DNA of 64,000 nucleotides from Actinomadura opuntiae (GTDB lineage Bacteria; Actinomycetota; Actinomycetes; Streptosporangiales; Streptosporangiaceae). Both the position numbers and the translations under genes were made by a program. This document shows, in pieces, positions 39,426 through 46,705 of this stretch. The stretch is taken from assembly GCF_030283205.1 (NCBI RefSeq), contig NZ_JASNWF010000006.1, positions 124,001-188,000 of the forward strand. Reading direction: 5' to 3'. Position 1 is the stretch's first letter, and each line of letters opens with the position of its first letter. The notes under the pieces are model-generated. The model made no database searches and was not told where the DNA came from. It saw only the letters and a program-made list of their open reading frames with translations.

Positions 39426-40819
39426 AGAGCCCCCTGCGTGTAGGTCTCGGGTTCGTATCCGAGGTTGGATGCGCGCTGGTAGTGGCCCTGCCAGGCCAGC
39501 GTCACGGTCGCGGTCGGGCCGTTGCGGTGCTTGGCCACGATCAGGTCGATCTCGCCCGCCCGCGGAGACTCCTTGTCGTAGGCGTCCTCCCGGTGAAGCA
39601 GGATCACGATGTCCGCGTCCTGTTCCACGGCACCGCTTTCGCGTAGGTCGGCCAGCAGCGGCTTCTTGTCGTTGCGGTTCTCCACGCCCCGGTTGAGCTG
39701 CGACCCGACGACCACCGGGACGGTGAACTCCTTGGCCAGCAGCTTCAGCGACCGGGCGAGCATGGACACCTCGATCTGCCGGTTCTCCGTCCGCTTCCCG
39801 GACGTCATCAGCTGCAGGTAGTCGACGACCAGCAGCGCAGCCGGGGCGCCGGCCCGGCGCATCGCCCGGAGCTTGGTCCGCAGCTGAGTGATGCCCGTGC
39901 CGGGGTCGTCGTCGAGCAGCAGCGTCCGGCTGGCGCCCAGCTTGGGCATGACCTCGGCGAAGCGTCTCCAGTCGTCCTCGTCCAGGCCGCGGGTACGGAG
40001 CTTGTGCAGGCTGATCTTCGCGGCGCGGGACACGATCCGGTCCATGAGTTCCTGGTGGCTCATCTCCAGCGACGCGAACAGCACAGGCAGGCCGTTCTTG
40101 ATGGCGGCGTGGTAGGCGGCGTTCAGCATCACCACGGACTTCCCCATCCCGGGACGGGCGCCGATCACGGCCATCTGTCCGGGTCGGAGACCACCGCCGA
40201 GCAGCGAGTCCAGATCCGTCCAGCCGGTCTCGAGGCAGGCGTCGCCCGAGCCGTTCTCGAGGTGGTCGAGGTAGTCGCTGATGAGCTCGGAAACGGGCCG
40301 GGCGGTGGTCGATGTGGTGTCGCGGGTCGCCTCCTCCAGCGTCTTGTTCGCCAGGTCGGCGGCGTCGTCGGCGTCGGTCACAGTGCGGGCGATCTGCACG
40401 ATCCGGGTGCCGGTCTGCGCCAGCAGGGCGAGCCTTCCCCAGGTCTCCACGGTGCGGGCGTAGTGGCTGGCGCTGTGGCCGACGGGCACCGTGGACACCA
40501 GGGTGTGCAGATAGGAGGCGCCGCGGTCGGCGCTTTCACCGACCTTCATGAGCTCGCCGCGCTTGTCCAGCTCGCCGCCGACGGCAAAGACGTCGGTGGG
40601 GTCGCCGCGGCCGTACAGGTCCAGGATCGCGTTATAGATCATCTGGTGGCCGGGCCGATAGAAGTGCTTCGGGCGAAGCCCGGTCTCAAGGACGTCGGCG
40701 ATCACGTCCTGCGCGAGCATCATCCCGCCGAGCACGCCCTTCTCGGCGGCCAGATCGTGACGGGGGGGCCGGTAGTCGGACGGGTCGCTGAGGTCGTCGT
40801 CGACCAGTTGCTCGGTCAC
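39422..40819 (-). CDS. dnaB: Replicative DNA helicase, DnaB-like
   Basis: The 465-residue protein is a full-length DnaB homologue. It has an N-terminal helical domain (AAEKGVLGGMMLAQDVIADVL), then a RecA-type motor with Walker A GARPGMGKS at about residue 225, Walker B LLVVDYLQLM, and the C-terminal KHRNGPTATVTLAWQG. The helicase unwinds DNA as a ring hexamer ahead of the polymerase. GTG 40819 has AGGAGG upstream and overlaps the stop of the DnaC-like gene. The element thus carries its own helicase and loader, as in phages, instead of the usual AICE Rep. Confidence 0.93.
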   Translation of the reverse strand: MTEQLVDDDLSDPSDYRPPRHDLAAEKGVLGGMMLAQDVIADVLETGLRPKHFYRPGHQMIYNAILDLYGRGDPTDVFAVGGELDKRGELMKVGESADRGASYLHTLVSTVPVGHSASHYARTVETWGRLALLAQTGTRIVQIARTVTDADDAADLANKTLEEATRDTTSTTARPVSELISDYLDHLENGSGDACLETGWTDLDSLLGGGLRPGQMAVIGARPGMGKSVVMLNAAYHAAIKNGLPVLFASLEMSHQELMDRIVSRAAKISLHKLRTRGLDEDDWRRFAEVMPKLGASRTLLLDDDPGTGITQLRTKLRAMRRAGAPAALLVVDYLQLMTSGKRTENRQIEVSMLARSLKLLAKEFTVPVVVGSQLNRGVENRNDKKPLLADLRESGAVEQDADIVILLHREDAYDKESPRAGEIDLIVAKHRNGPTATVTLAWQGHYQRASNLGYEPETYTQGAL

Positions 40820-41388
40820 CGGGTCCTCCTGCGGTCCGGGCCGGCGAAGTCGACCCTGGTCGCGCCGCCGGTCAGGCGGGAGCCGATCCGTTCGCCGTAC
40901 GCGGTCTCGAGCGACTGCAGGTTGTAGGTGACCACCGTCGGGCGGGCGTGCGCCCACCGTTCATCGACCACCTTGTGCAGGCACTTGCGCTCCCACTCGT
41001 TCACCTGCGCGGCGCCGAGGTCGTCCAGGATCAGCAGCGGGACGTCCCGCCACCGCCGGAGCGCGTCGCGGTCGGCCTGGACGGTCGGCGGGTCGATGAC
41101 TTCCTGCCAGTCGGCCGGGCTTACGAACTCCCACCTCTTGCGCCAGAAGACGGCGGCGCGCTCGAGCGCTTCCCATGCCGACCACGTCTTGCCGGTGCCG
41201 ACTTCGCCGCGCAGCAGCAGGTTCTCGGCGCTGCCCTGGGCGAGCCGGTCGACCCACGCGGCGACTTTGGGGTGAAGAACGCCGGGCGTCCGCAACCGTT
41301 CCGGGCGGGCGCGGCGGACAGCGGCGACGCGCGCCTCGCGCTGGTCGCGTTCGTGCTCGCGGTCGGCTTCGTCGTCGAACGTGGTCAC
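40816..41388 (-). CDS. DnaC/IstB-like helicase loader ATPase
   Basis: The 190-residue AAA+ protein has Walker A GEVGTGKT (about residue 62), Walker B LLILDDLGA (about 118) and an arginine finger in GERIGSRLTGGA. It matches the DnaC/IstB loader family, which opens the DnaB ring onto single-stranded DNA. No transposase IstA is present, so the loader role is favoured. GTG 41388 overlaps the previous stop and the gene is coupled to dnaB. Confidence 0.88.
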   Translation of the reverse strand: MTTFDDEADREHERDQREARVAAVRRARPERLRTPGVLHPKVAAWVDRLAQGSAENLLLRGEVGTGKTWSAWEALERAAVFWRKRWEFVSPADWQEVIDPPTVQADRDALRRWRDVPLLILDDLGAAQVNEWERKCLHKVVDERWAHARPTVVTYNLQSLETAYGERIGSRLTGGATRVDFAGPDRRRTR

Positions 41389-42257
41389 AGCGGGTCGTCC
41401 TCTCGGTAGGAGCCACGCGGCGGCACCTGGGAGCCTGTGCCGGGCGCGTAGCGCGGGTCATGGCGCGGCGGCGTGGGCTCGTCGCGCCAGCACTCTCCGT
41501 CGAGCCAGTTGGCGGGTTTCATGGCGTAGCCGCGGAGGACCTTGGGGTCGTCGCAGTAGCGCTTGGCGGCGGCGAGGAGGGTGGCCGGGTCTGTCTTCTG
41601 CACGGCCTTGGCGTACGCCTTCAGGGCGGTGGCGCGGGCCTGGCGCAGGGGATAGGCGGCGTACCAGTCGGCGAAGTCGGGGTGTTCCTGGCCCGGACGG
41701 CGTCGCGGCTCACCCACCCCTTCATCCTGCGTCGCGGGGGGCGTAGGGGGGTGGTGTTGTTCCTTGGGTTGTAGGTCTTCTTTGGGTGGCATCCATGCAA
41801 GGGGTCCCCCGGCATCCATGCCAGGGGTCAAGGGGGCTTCCATGCCACCCCTTGCATCCATGCCACCCCTTGCATCCATGCCAGGGGTCGCCTTCTTCCC
41901 CGACGGGTTCTTGGACCCCTTGCGCGGCTTCGGGCCCCTCAGATGCATCGGCAGGTCGTACACAGGCGGCCGCTGGCCGGCCGGTACTCCGTGCTGCGCG
42001 GGCAGCGTCTGGTCGCCGAGCAGCAGCAGGCCGAGATCGCGCAGCCGCTTGACGTCCCGCCGGGCCTGGTCCGGGGACTTGCCGGTCTTCTCGGCGATGG
42101 TTGGCATCGACTGATAAGAGCCGCGCCCGTGCCGGTCGCAGCGCCGGGCGATCACGACCAGGGTCGCCATGAGGTCGGCAGGGACGGGGGCGTCGTCGAT
42201 CACCCAGGCCACCGCGGGCACGCTGACCCACGGCGCGTCGCCGTACCTGTCCTCCAC
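41385..42257 (-). CDS. Replication initiator-like winged-helix protein (DnaD/phage-replication type)
   Basis: The 290-residue protein has an N-terminal winged helix (ADLMATLVVIARRCDRHGRG, then SMPTIAEKTGKSPDQARRDVKRLRDLGLL). A disordered middle includes an 18-base in-frame tandem repeat giving GMDARG units (41841-41876). The C-terminal helical domain (FADWYAAYPLRQARATALKA, YCDDPKVLRGYAMKPANWLDGE) resembles phage replication proteins. It is followed by the loader and helicase genes, so it likely recognises the element's origin and recruits them. The origin may lie within or near this gene. GTG 42257 is the start. Confidence 0.75.
   Translation of the reverse strand: MEDRYGDAPWVSVPAVAWVIDDAPVPADLMATLVVIARRCDRHGRGSYQSMPTIAEKTGKSPDQARRDVKRLRDLGLLLLGDQTLPAQHGVPAGQRPPVYDLPMHLRGPKPRKGSKNPSGKKATPGMDARGGMDARGGMEAPLTPGMDAGGPLAWMPPKEDLQPKEQHHPPTPPATQDEGVGEPRRRPGQEHPDFADWYAAYPLRQARATALKAYAKAVQKTDPATLLAAAKRYCDDPKVLRGYAMKPANWLDGECWRDEPTPPRHDPRYAPGTGSQVPPRGSYREDDPL
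41841..41887. repeat. 18-bp in-frame tandem repeat
   Basis: The 18-base unit CATGCCACCCCTTGCATC occurs twice and continues into a partial third copy, with related fragments at about 41805-41840. It lies inside the initiator-like gene and encodes GMDARG. Iterated sites within an initiator gene often mark an origin. Confidence 0.6.
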
Positions 42258-42371
42258 GTGCGTTGCCTCTCGTGTAAGTGCGCTGCGCGGCGATGAACGC
42301 CGCTGGTCAGACTGTGGACCGGCAGGCCCGTTAGCGTCGCGGGCTGGCCCGCGCCCCGGGCGCTGGCGGGG

Positions 42372-42656
42372 TCACGCGCTCTCCCGGAAGTAGTGGCGGG
42401 CGCGAAAGATGAGCCGCCGCGGGGACGGGTGCCGGACCGCCTCGGCGTCGATCGCCTTGTCGACTTCCTGGTGCAGGTGCGCGCGGAGCAGCTCGAGGCG
42501 CTCGGCGAGGTCGGCCGGGTCTCCGCCGACCTCTGCGACGGCGGCCTGCTGGACGAGGGCGGCCAGCTCGACGGCGAACCGGGCGAGGCCAGCGCTGTAG
42601 CGGTTCCACGTGGGGCTGCCGTGCGGGCCGGGGGGTTCGGCTAGCATCAGGATCAC
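42372..42656 (-). CDS. Small helical AICE protein of unknown function
   Basis: The 94-residue protein starts at GTG 42656 with AGGAG upstream. Its helices (ARFAVELAALVQQAAVAEVG, LAERLELLRAHLHQEVDKAI) suggest a four-helix or coiled-coil protein. No motif. It lies between the Cys-protein gene and the initiator-like gene. Confidence 0.6.
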   Translation of the reverse strand: MILMLAEPPGPHGSPTWNRYSAGLARFAVELAALVQQAAVAEVGGDPADLAERLELLRAHLHQEVDKAIDAEAVRHPSPRRLIFRARHYFRESA

Positions 42657-42752
42657 TTCCTGCTCCTGGTGGGGGCTGGGTCGGGGTCGCTGGCGGCGAC
42701 CTGAGTGTTCGAGCGGCTTCCGGGCGGGCTGGCCTGGGAGCCGCTTCGCTGT

Positions 42753-42944
42753 TCAGGGCGCATCGCTGATCACCACGTCGACCAGGCGGCCGCAGCTGCC
42801 GCGCCGTGCGCTGAGGAGCGCGTCGGGGTCGCGGGTCCGGTCGAGGTGGATCCCGTCGCAGTGCGGGCACTCGTACATGAACCACGTCTGCGTGCGGCGG
42901 CCGACCAGCTGAAGCGGCGTCGCCACGGCGCGGGGCGCGGTCAC
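42753..42944 (-). CDS. Small Cys-containing protein
   Basis: The 63-residue protein starts at GTG 42944, overlapping the stop of the excisionase-like gene. It contains YECPHCDGIHLD and a further Cys near residue 52 (RRGSCGR), a likely zinc ribbon. It is probably made with Xis because the two are coupled. Function unknown. Confidence 0.6.
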   Translation of the reverse strand: MTAPRAVATPLQLVGRRTQTWFMYECPHCDGIHLDRTRDPDALLSARRGSCGRLVDVVISDAP

Positions 42945-43195
42945 GCCCCTTCTCCGTACAAGAGCCTGATCAAGTCCTGCGTCGGAATCTTGATCTTCCG
43001 GCCGATCCGAAGGACCCGAGTGAGCTGCCACTCGCCGCGCCGGATCCGCTCGTAGACCGTCCATTCGCTGACGTCAACGACCGATGCCGTGGTCGACACG
43101 TCCGTCACGGGGCCGAGTGCTTCCAGCGCCTCGAGCGTCCAGGCCGCCTTGGGCTTCTCCTCTGAGCGCCCAGACTGAACGGCTTCCTCGCTCAT
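42941..43195 (-). CDS. xis: Excisionase-like helix-turn-helix protein
   Basis: The 84-residue protein has a winged helix-turn-helix of the excisionase/HTH_17 type near its C terminus (STTASVVDVSEWTVYERIRRGE, read as DVSEWTVYERIRRGEWQLTR and then RIGRKIKIPTQDLIRLL). In AICEs such proteins turn the integrase toward excision. ATG 43195 overlaps the XRE stop. It is the second gene of the leftward operon, so the XRE repressor and Xis share a promoter. The Xis identity is inferred from fold and position. Confidence 0.75.
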   Translation of the reverse strand: MSEEAVQSGRSEEKPKAAWTLEALEALGPVTDVSTTASVVDVSEWTVYERIRRGEWQLTRVLRIGRKIKIPTQDLIRLLYGEGA

Positions 43196-43443
43196 CCGGC
43201 GTCCTTGGCTGCCGCCGCGAGCGTGCGCTCGAGCGACTCTAGGACGGCCGCATAGCGAAGCGCTGCGGCGCCGCGGGGGGTGCGGTTCCCGTTCTCCCAC
43301 TGCGCGACGGTGGGCTGTGCAACGCCGACCGCCTTGGCGATCTCGCCTTGCGTTAGTTCGGCGGCGACGCGTGTCTGCCGGGCTCGTCCGCTCGCCGCCG
43401 CCGCGCGGACGTAGTGGAGCCGCTTGAGATCTCTGATCTCCAT
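43192..43443 (-). CDS. XRE-family repressor heading the leftward operon
   Basis: The 83-residue protein has a lambda-repressor-like helix-turn-helix (ELTQGEIAKAVGVAQPTVAQ, then WENGNRTPRGAAALRYAAVLE). ATG 43443 is chosen because the upstream extension is non-coding and contains a palindrome. As first gene of the long leftward operon with xis and replication genes, it probably controls the switch between integrated and excised states. It likely binds GCTACAA-N13-TTGTAGC at 43454-43480, just upstream. Confidence 0.8.
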   Translation of the reverse strand: MEIRDLKRLHYVRAAAASGRARQTRVAAELTQGEIAKAVGVAQPTVAQWENGNRTPRGAAALRYAAVLESLERTLAAAAKDAG

Positions 43444-43453
43444 GGGACGTAAC

Positions 43454-43480
43454 GCTACAACACAATTCCAGTTTTGTAGC
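43454..43480. promoter_or_regulatory. GCTACAA/TTGTAGC inverted repeat, candidate XRE operator
   Basis: Two perfect 7-base half-sites are separated by 13 bases, starting 11 bases upstream of the XRE repressor gene in the divergent gap to the gene at 43562. The region is AT-rich for this genome, which fits overlapping promoters. Confidence 0.55.
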
Positions 43481-43561
43481 ACTAACTCGTAGAGCTAGAT
43501 GTAGGGTCGCTAGTGCTTCAACTGCTTGACGGCCTTATAGCGCCATGATTACGTTCGGTAG

Positions 43562-44362
43562 GTGACAGAGGAGATGCAGGAGCCCAGTGATCACGCCTTC
43601 CAGGTCACCTACGAGGTAGACGAGACCAGGCATGCGCGGGTCAGAGTGAAGCTGGGGTTCGCGTCGATGCTCGATGTGGACTATCAGTCCGTCACCGTCG
43701 AAGACCCACGCCTTCCCTTCCGCGTGGAAGGGGAGGTCAGGGATGGCCGGCTCATCCACCTGAGGTATGCGGCACGTCCGAAGATCGGCGTCGAAGAGTT
43801 GGACCGGATCCTCTGGAGGGTCGTGGACGCCGTTCGGGAGGACAAGCCGACGCCCGAGGTGCCGCAGGGGGATGGCATCACCCAAAAGCTGATCAAGGCT
43901 GTTCCTGCAGTATCGATCATCAAACGATGGGCCGCGGTCGGCCATGAGTTCCAAGAGGCGCTACGGCGGTACGCGCAAGGTCTTGGAGAAGAGATCATTC
44001 CGGAGATGGTGCAGTCCGCACCTCCAGAGCTGCTCGACGATCTTGCCCGGCTGCATGCGAGTCAGGAAGACGCCTTGCGCAGCACGCTTGAGACCCTGAC
44101 CAACTTCCACACCAGCCAGACGGGCCAGCGAGCCAGAGGAGAGGAGGCCGAGGAACTACTCAACCGCGTGGTCGCCGAGTACAAGGACGCTGTCGCACGG
44201 GGAGTACGAGCTCCGAGAGCTGTTGTTGCCGAGCGTCTGAAGTACCACCCTGCCCACGTCGGGCGCCTCCTGGGCAAAGCGCGCGAGCGAGGGATGCTGC
44301 CGCCGGCCAAGCCCCGCGGACGTCGGAAGACTGAGCAGCAGCTGAGAGACGAGGAGCGATGA
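43562..44362 (+). CDS. AICE regulatory-like protein upstream of the integrase
   Basis: The 266-residue protein starts at GTG 43562, possibly leaderless because no ribosome site is visible. It has a beta-rich N-terminal domain (about 1-90), a helical middle and a C-terminal helix-turn-helix-like segment (RAPRAVVAERLKYHPAHVGR, then LLGKARERGMLPP) with a basic end. It overlaps the integrase gene by ATGA, so the two are made together. It may regulate integration or assist the integrase. The specific family is not recognised. Confidence 0.7.
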   Translation: MTEEMQEPSDHAFQVTYEVDETRHARVRVKLGFASMLDVDYQSVTVEDPRLPFRVEGEVRDGRLIHLRYAARPKIGVEELDRILWRVVDAVREDKPTPEVPQGDGITQKLIKAVPAVSIIKRWAAVGHEFQEALRRYAQGLGEEIIPEMVQSAPPELLDDLARLHASQEDALRSTLETLTNFHTSQTGQRARGEEAEELLNRVVAEYKDAVARGVRAPRAVVAERLKYHPAHVGRLLGKARERGMLPPAKPRGRRKTEQQLRDEER

Positions 44363-45828
44363 AGCCGTACAAGGCGTGTTCCTGCCGGGACCCCGAGACC
44401 GGGAAGCCGCTCTACAGCAAGTGCCCTGACCTCGCTAAGCGTCATCACGGTAAGTGGTACGCCCGCTATGAGGCGCCGCGCACCGCGGACGGGAAGCGCC
44501 GCCAGCCGCGCATCGGTCCGTTCGAGACCGAGAAGGAGTGCAAGGCCGCGCTGGCTGAGGTCCTCGGACAGGTTGGGAAGACCGGCCATGTCGACGACCG
44601 CAAGATGACGACCGGCACCTACCTGGACAAGCGGCACGAATGGCGCGTGTCCGAGGCCGAGACTGGCGGTGGTCTGAAACGCTCCACCCTCGCGACCGAC
44701 CGCGAGATCATCGATCTGTACCTCAAGCCGGGCCTCGGCCATGTGAAGCTGGTGGACCTGCGTGACCACCACATCCGCGACCTGTACACCGCGATGCGGC
44801 AGATCAACCGTGACGCCGAGGGCAAGCAGCTGTCCGAGATGCTGCGCCGGCTGCTCGAGGCCCGCGCCGTCAAGCACGGAACGCGCTACTCCAATCGACC
44901 CGTCTCGGAGTCGCGGATCAAGCGCGTACACATCGTGCTGAACGCCGCGCTCAACGATGCCGTGATGGTGTCCAAGCTGCTGTTGGCCAACCCGGCCGCC
45001 GGAGTGTTCCGCAGCAAGGGCGGCGCCGGCCGGAAGGGCAAGGCGAAGCCGCTGCTGTGGACGCCCGAGCGCGTCGCGCACTGGGAGAAGACGGAGAAGA
45101 TCCCCGCCCGGGTGATGGTGTGGACTGCCGCGCAGTGCGGCGCGTTCCTGGACTTCGCCGAGGCTGACCGCCTGTACCCGCTGTGGCACCTCGGCGCGTA
45201 CTGGGGCATGCGCCGCGGTGAGATGGTCGGCCTGGACTGGCCCGACGTCAGCCTCGAGCGGCGCCGCCTGCACGTGCTGCAGGCTCAGCCCGATGACGAG
45301 CTGGACGACGTGAAGTCCGAGGACTCCGCCCGCATCGTCGTGTTCGACGAGGCCACCGCCGACGTCCTGAAGGTCTGGCGCAAGCAGCAGCTCGAGGAGC
45401 GCGTCGCGTGGGGCGAGGCGTGGACGGACTCCGGCCGGGTGTTCACCCGCGAGGACGGCCAGGCGCTCCGGCCGGAGTCGGTGTCGCAGCACTTCGCCCG
45501 GCTCATCCGCCGGTACAACGCCATCCGGAAGCACCACGCGGACGGCTGGACGCGCGAGCAGATCGTGAAGCGGTCGCGCGTCACCGAGCACGAGGTAGAG
45601 GTGGCGCTCGCCGGGCCGGCGCTTCCGCCCGTCCGGCTCCACGACCTGCGGCACGGGTCGGCGACGATGCTGCTCGCCGCAGGCGTCGACATGAAGGTGG
45701 TGTCGGAGATCCTCGGGCACGCGTCCGCGGCGTTCACCTCCGACGTGTACGCGGTGGTGGCCGAGGAACTCGCCGAGGACGCGGCGGCGAAGATCGCGGC
45801 GTTCGTGCCGCGCCGGAACCGGGCGTAG
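44359..45828 (+). CDS. int: Tyrosine recombinase/integrase
   Basis: The 489-residue protein has an N-terminal arm-binding region, an SAM-like core-binding domain (about 85-230) and a catalytic domain with the tyrosine recombinase residues: Arg in GMRRGEM (about 292), HDLRHG (about 428-433), LGHAS (about 449) and the nucleophile in SDVYAVV (Tyr about 464). It would integrate and excise the element at tRNA-Arg(CCU). The gene ends about 107 bases from attR. It overlaps the upstream gene by ATGA. Confidence 0.95.
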   Translation: MKPYKACSCRDPETGKPLYSKCPDLAKRHHGKWYARYEAPRTADGKRRQPRIGPFETEKECKAALAEVLGQVGKTGHVDDRKMTTGTYLDKRHEWRVSEAETGGGLKRSTLATDREIIDLYLKPGLGHVKLVDLRDHHIRDLYTAMRQINRDAEGKQLSEMLRRLLEARAVKHGTRYSNRPVSESRIKRVHIVLNAALNDAVMVSKLLLANPAAGVFRSKGGAGRKGKAKPLLWTPERVAHWEKTEKIPARVMVWTAAQCGAFLDFAEADRLYPLWHLGAYWGMRRGEMVGLDWPDVSLERRRLHVLQAQPDDELDDVKSEDSARIVVFDEATADVLKVWRKQQLEERVAWGEAWTDSGRVFTREDGQALRPESVSQHFARLIRRYNAIRKHHADGWTREQIVKRSRVTEHEVEVALAGPALPPVRLHDLRHGSATMLLAAGVDMKVVSEILGHASAAFTSDVYAVVAEELAEDAAAKIAAFVPRRNRA

Positions 45829-45934
45829 GCGGATGGTGCCATCAATGTGCCAACGAGGCCCGGTGATGATCTCCCGGAACGACGAACGCGCCTCCCGGCC
45901 GGTGTGTTTCGGCTGGTCAGCGCGTTCCGATCTC

Positions 45935-45978
45935 GGCGCCCCCGGCAGGATTCGAACCTGCGGCACCCGCTTTAGGAG
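45935..45978. repeat. attR: attR: element-supplied 3' end of tRNA-Arg(CCU)
   Basis: These 44 bases match attL (23111-23154) except at two positions. They form the 3' half of the intact tRNA. At 45836-45852 a GTGCCATCA-N2-GTGCCA pair resembles the one near attL and may be an integrase arm site. Confidence 0.9.
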
Positions 45979-46009
45979 AGCGGTGCTCTATCCCCTGAGC
46001 TACGGAGGC
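45937..46009 (-). tRNA. tRNA-Arg (anticodon CCU)
   Basis: The cloverleaf is complete on the minus strand. Acceptor GCCTCCG pairs with CGGGGGC (one U-G wobble at pair 4-69), the anticodon loop is CTCCTAA, and the T-arm contains GGTTCGAATCC. The discriminator is G, and CCA is not fully encoded. It is the integration target of the element, which restores the 3' half. Confidence 0.95.
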
Positions 46010-46186
46010 GTGTCGTCGCTTGCCGGAAGAGCGTAGCGGACGGCACCTACAGGGTAGGGGAAGGGGCGCACTGAGCGCTCCCCGTTATAGGGGGGCGGGG
46101 TGCTCGTGAGAGTGCCGGAAGGCCGTGGGAGACGGGGCGCGTGCGCTCTAGGCCGGGTGGGCCCGGTGTGGGTACGCTTCGGTGCC

Positions 46187-46624
46187 GTGACGGGTCGGCA
46201 TCGCGGGCGGCCGAGGGACCGGGAGACCGGCGAGGCCGCGGAGGAGCGCGCGCCTCGGCTGAGCCGGAGGCGGGGCGCGGTGATCGCGGGGGCCTTCCTG
46301 CTGCCCGTCGTGCTGGCGACCGTGGTGGCGTTCGCGTTACGCGAGGAGCCCGTGGACGGGCCGGACGGCGCGGCCACGCCGACCCCGAAGGCCGCGCGGG
46401 TCTCGCCCTCGGCCGAGCCGACGTTCGGGCAGTACGTGCCGCCGGCGAGCAGGCCGCAGGCCGAGACGAAGGCGCCCGCGCGGGCCGCCAGGCCGTCGGC
46501 GGAGCCGAGCAGGAGGCCGTCGCCGGCGCCGACGCGGCCGCCGGAGTCGCGGCCGCCCTGCCCGTGGTCGGATGTGCCGTTCTTCGACCGGTGGTGCCAT
46601 CGTCATCGTCACATGGGCCGCTGA
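46187..46624 (+). CDS. Single-pass membrane protein with Pro/Ala-rich extracellular tail
   Basis: The 145-residue protein has a basic N terminus, one transmembrane helix (GAVIAGAFLLPVVLATVVAFAL) at about residues 28-50 and a low-complexity Pro/Ala/Glu tail ending with two Cys (CPWSDVPFFDRWCHRH). GTG 46187 lies just after a TACGCT -10-like hexamer, so the mRNA may be leaderless. It is probably a cell-surface protein of unknown function, not clearly linked to its neighbours. Confidence 0.6.
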   Translation: MTGRHRGRPRDRETGEAAEERAPRLSRRRGAVIAGAFLLPVVLATVVAFALREEPVDGPDGAATPTPKAARVSPSAEPTFGQYVPPASRPQAETKAPARAARPSAEPSRRPSPAPTRPPESRPPCPWSDVPFFDRWCHRHRHMGR

Positions 46625-46705
46625 GCCGGTTACGCCCAGTTCACCGGTGAACCTGTAGTAGCGTGCTGCCGCTGTTCGCATTCGGGCATCAGGAGGAAAA
46701 CCACC

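Larger units (their letters stand above)
23111..45978. mobile_element. Actinomycete integrative and conjugative element in tRNA-Arg(CCU)
   Basis: The element spans about 22.9 kb between two 44-bp att repeats (42/44 identical). A tyrosine integrase gene lies next to the intact tRNA. Transfer is by a single TraB/FtsK-type translocase with SpdB-like helpers, the hallmark of AICEs. The replication block (initiator-like protein, DnaC-like loader, DnaB helicase) is phage-like and replaces the usual Rep protein. Two convergent arms are visible: rightward transfer and cargo genes at 23432-34332, and a long leftward operon at 43443-34387. All core modules look intact, so it could still be mobile. Confidence 0.9.

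Noticed and set aside
40816..41388. IstB of an IS21-type insertion sequence
   Set aside because: There is no IstA transposase or terminal repeats, and the gene is coupled to dnaB, so a helicase loader is the better reading.
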